DNA from: Gnetum montanum
Taxonomy: Eukaryota; Streptophyta; Gnetopsida; Gnetales; Gnetaceae
Assembly (NCBI GenBank): GCA_015680685.1
Contig: MNCI01011946.1
Location: 26,580-83,401, forward strand
DNA length: 56,822 nt
Reading direction: 5' to 3'
The position numbers were made by a program, and so were the translations under genes. Positions 53,691 through 56,822 of this stretch are shown here, one piece after another. Under the pieces are notes generated by a model, which saw only the letters and a list, made by a program, of their open reading frames with translations, did no database searches and had not been told where the DNA came from. Each line of letters opens with the position of its first letter. Position 1 is the stretch's first letter.

Positions 53691-56465
53691 TCATGTAGTT
53701 CCAGGTGGCGGTGGCTCCTCCATTGATGCTTTTCCTTTGTCTTGTGCTCCAGGTTTTGAGGCTTGATGATGTTGAAGTATGACTTGGAGCTTCTCCTCTT
53801 CAATCCGAGGGTCTTGTGCCATCCATGCTAATGTTCCAATGTTTGACAGAGTTAGCACTTCCCACGGACAAGGTAGTTGCAGAAACATTTGATTGGCTTT
53901 GACATACCAAGCTGTGAACACCCGTCGTTCTTTCTCATAGGCTCTGGCTTTATCCTTGTACTCCTAAAAATCTGTTAGCTGTCGAGCCAAGTCTGTTGCA
54001 ACATCTTTCTGGCCTTGGTAACTGGCTTTCACCACCTCAAGTTCAAAATTTGCGACTTCTAGTTTCTCCAACAGCTTCTTGCGCTCTGTAAATTCTACTT
54101 CGTATATGATGTGGGTGGTTGCTACCTACTGCTCAAGCTCTATCCTCGGGCGCCCTACTGTTAACATGGAAAGGTTTGCATATCTTAGGTTTGCCAACTC
54201 CATGTATTCCGTCAAATCCTGAATCTGCAGGTCCTAGCTCTTAACTTCTGCCTGGTGGACGAAGGCATATGTGTCCAATATGGCCCACCAGTCAGTGTGT
54301 TGAGCACTGATAGCGTTGATCTGGGCCTTGGCCATATGGATCTCCTTCTTCAGGATTTGTTTGTAAATCCCCACCTGATCTCGGAAGTGCTCCTTCAGTT
54401 TTTCATGCTATTTAGCCTCATTTTGCCATGCAGTTATCTCAATAGCTAACTTTTGACGAATGGCGTGTACCTCCTCCATCGAGAGGGTTCGATTCTCTCT
54501 GGCTAAACGACTTATGTCTCGGTTGACCTAGATGAATTTTTCTCACAATTGATGGAAGTGTTCCTTGAGAATGTTCTTTTTCTTTTCTACAGTGGTCAAC
54601 TGAAGGTTGTCTACAACGAGCTGCTTGTTTTCGTCCTGTAAGGCCTTGAGTGCCTTGATATGCGCATGAGTTTGTGCCTGTGCTGTAGAGGCATCCCAAA
54701 CAGCCTTCTCCTTTTCATCAGCCACCTTTTTATTCTCTGCGATTAACTTGGTTAGTTGCTCAGTTCTAAAGTTATCTAGCTGGTTTGTAGGAACAAATTG
54801 TAGAGGGTCCCGCTGTGCTGCTTGTAGGGTTAGCAGTTGTGCTTGTAATCTCTACACTTCTGCTTCTGCATGCTTGACCCTCACTTCTGTTAAGACTAGC
54901 TTCCCCTTTGTGGAAATGAGGTCTGACTAAATTGCCATAACATCCTGAGGAATGTCAAATAAGGATGTCATTACTTGCCCTATTTGGAGCAATCGATCAA
55001 GCGCATCCTCATGTTCCATAGGAGTCATTGAGGTTCTGGCCAACGTTTGAGCATCTTGTGCTCCTGTGAGATCTACCAGTGGCACAACAGGTATGTTGAA
55101 GGATTCTTTGATGTGGTCCATGACCACTTCTATAGCTCCCGTGGCATCCTAGTGTTGCATGACCACCACAGTGGCCCCTTCACTAGTCTCTAATTGCACC
55201 TGAAAAGATGTCGCATTTTCTAAGATCTGTTGTGACCATCTCCTTTCCCCTCCTCCTATGTAAATGGATACTTCCCCCCTTATGCGATTCAATGAAATAG
55301 TAGGTTGAATGGAATCATCGATGATGCGGAAGAGGTTTGCATCATCACAACTTCTCCAATTGACCATCTCAGTGATGGCCCTAAGATGGCTCATCGATGA
55401 TCTGTAGTCTTGCAGTGGTTGTTGATCCTGGCTTGTGCTGGGCCCTACTTTCTATTATTGGCTGGGACCCATGCTTTGAGGTTGACTAGGTCCTGCAAAT
55501 TGAGTTGCAGTTGGTCCAGCCATCTGTTCTTCTTCTTGTTCTAGTTCCAACTCTTCGCCAGTGCTTTTCCTTGGAGCTGGTGCCTTTAGCAATTCAGCAT
55601 ATGAAGTAGTTTGCGCTTTTCAGAGGACATCATTGGTGTATCCTCGAATACTAGCATGTCGAAAAAGCTTTCTGATAAGACAAGGGAAAGGCAGTGCCAT
55701 CTTCCCTGTCTTTCATTCTTCAAACCGCCTCAGGATCTCCGTCAAACATAGATGGGGCAGGTTGGCATTGACCTTTCCCTTCAACACTGCACATCCTTTA
55801 GCTGCATACATTGATATTCTTTTCAAGCCCTTTGTGGGAAAGAGGTGATATGTTCCAATTTTGAAATAAATCCTCTCTTCCTTCGTCAACTCACCAAATG
55901 TTTTATCTCTGCCATAAGCTTTCTCCAACCAATCCTTTCGCACATCGGGGTCTGAACGGGTGGATAACTGAGCAACTTTGGGCCCTGTATTCAAAAGGTT
56001 TAACACTTTCGAAATGGCTTATGCAGAAAAGTCAACTATCACACCACAAATATTGATAGTGGTGCCTTGCTCCCTATTGTGCCAATCTCCTAGGTACTAG
56101 GCACTGCTTTCAGAGAGGGTAGGCCATAATGGGGATCCTTTGAGGTGATCCCTAAAGGCCTCAGGAGCGAACTCTACAAAAGATTTGAAGTTCAATTCCA
56201 CAATCACCGTAGTGAATGTGGACTTTTCATGGATGGCTTGAACACAATCTTGGGGCAACATGAGCTGTTGTCCCTGTTCAGGCCTTGCAGCAGCTCCTCC
56301 TTCTGCCTTCCTGGACTGTATAGTAGGAGGATCTTCTTGATGGATGCTGAATGATTGTTCCTCTTGTTCTACATGTTGTCCGGCAGGATCTTATCTTCCA
56401 CCTCTCTAAGATTATTTGCTTCCAGCTTAAGTGGGATCTTCCTGTTATCTACGTTTTGGGGCCAT
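53691..56465 (-). pseudogene. third ORF of element D: N-terminal domain plus long coiled coil
   Basis: About 925 codons from ATG GCC CCA AAA (MAPKR, 56465) to the TGA at 53691, interrupted by about ten stops. Order: Gln/Glu-rich start; globular region about residues 80-260 (FAPEAFRDHLKGSPLWP, ICGVIVDFSA*AISKVLNL, YFKIGTYHLFPTKGLKRIS, KVNANLPHLCLTEILRRFEE); acidic linker (GEELELEQEEEQMAG); a second conserved region (MDHIKESFNIPVVPL, MTPMEHEDALDRLLQ); then some 450 residues of heptad-rich coiled coil (QLTKLIAENKKVADEKEKAV, LKALQDENKQLVVDNLQL, IRQKLAIEITAWQNEAK) and a Pro-rich tail EEPPPPGTT. No transmembrane segment or signal peptide. It is the best-preserved copy. Function unknown; not an envelope-like protein by appearance. 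Confidence 0.65.
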
Positions 56466-56495
56466 CTGCAATCACACGGGCCAAGCATTAGTAAG
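56466..56495 (-). promoter_or_regulatory. predicted branch point and 3' splice site of third ORF, element D
   Basis: On the element strand CTTACTAAT lies about 20 nt before GTGATTGCAG, which directly abuts the ATG at 56465. Both signals are stronger than chance and are kept in element A. Confidence 0.5.
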
Positions 56496-56750
56496 GTTGT
56501 TTTAGAAATTAATTTATACCTTACTACTTACCTTAATTAATGATCTTATTTTATCTTCGTGTGATATTGCCCGAAGGGTTGTAATAATGAGTCTTGTGAC
56601 TTAGGTGGTTTCCAATTTTAATTTCCTGGTATGCCTAGGGGTTAAATAATTTTTGGGCATAATTATTCTAAGTGTTATATTTAATTACCCTAGATGATGT
56701 CCTTTGGGTGATGATAAATTCCAAAAAAGTTAGGCACTTTTCGGTAGGTG

Positions 56751-56767
56751 TCCCTCCCCCACGACTA
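56751..56767 (-). promoter_or_regulatory. internal polypurine tract upstream of third ORF, element D
   Basis: TCCCTCCCCCACGACTA reads TAGTCGTGGGGGAGGGA on the element strand, about 285 bp before the third ORF start, same place as 10884-10900 in A. Confidence 0.6.
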
Positions 56768-56822
56768 AGCTGAACACTTCAAGTTCAAGTAGGTTTAAAC
56801 GGAATTAAAATCGGAGTACCAG

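Larger units (their letters stand above)
52971..56822 (-). mobile_element. Element D: Athila-like element, 3' half, continues beyond the window
   Basis: On the minus strand the window shows the internal polypurine tract, the full third ORF, 3' polypurine tract and 3' LTR. Gag/pol and the 5' LTR lie outside. The 5 bp left of the LTR are tatag; the partner duplication is not in the window. The interior aligns end to end with 7537-10912 of element A. Confidence 0.9.

Overview
This is nuclear DNA of a seed plant with a large, transposon-crowded genome; a gymnosperm is possible but cannot be shown from the sequence alone. The evidence is one long intronless P-class PPR gene, a plant telo-box, Athila-type LTR retrotransposons primed by tRNA-Asp, plant L1-type and RTE-type LINEs, and heavy C-to-T/G-to-A decay of the transposons, as expected for old methylated DNA.

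The only intact gene is the PPR gene at 47052-50084 (minus strand, about 1010 residues, roughly 20 PPR repeats, N-terminal organelle-targeting look). Its probable promoter, with a site II TGGGCT box, is squeezed between the ATG and a dead L1 LINE that begins about 130 bp upstream. A second non-transposon signal is a telo-box, TATA-like box and well-formed intron near 28168-28400, possibly the 5' end of a gene or gene fragment.

Everything else recognised is nested transposon debris. (1) 1-5100: end of a plus-strand LTR, a tandem LTR-LTR pair, an unrecognised minus-strand coding relic and a LINE tail. (2) 5129-27540: a dead plus-strand Ty3/gypsy element (PBS, gag, zinc knuckle, protease) split twice, by element A (6682-15485, TSD tttga) and by element B (16541-26918, TSD gatgt/gatgc). 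(3) 29960-42120: LINE pieces, including a nearly full RTE LINE cut in two by element C (34304-41361, TSD atatt). (4) 42566-45480: two solo LTRs, E (TSD ataca) and F (TSD ctctc); F sits inside a minisatellite. (5) 50215-52970: L1 fragments carrying a SINE-like insertion and an RTE tail. (6) 52971-end: element D, running off the window.

A, B, C and D are minus-strand members of one Athila-like family sharing LTR ends (TGATGAG...), a decayed tRNA-Asp primer site and a GGGGG polypurine tract. B keeps the full order gag-protease-RT-RNase H-integrase followed by a large third ORF. A keeps gag and the third ORF but no pol. C keeps gag and protease but lacks RT, integrase and the third ORF. D shows the third ORF and 3' LTR. 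The third ORF (about 920 codons in A and D) occupies the position of an envelope gene but looks instead like a globular N-terminal domain followed by a long coiled coil. It is preceded by a conserved branch-point/3' splice-site signature and by a second internal polypurine tract. This third-ORF module is the most interesting thing in the window.

Assembly notes: 146 Ns at 10913-11058, an 18-G run beside them, and single Ns at 10656, 10709, 10834 and 53164 that mark joins with duplicated or inverted sequence. All frames were read by eye, so domain limits inside the dead elements are approximate.
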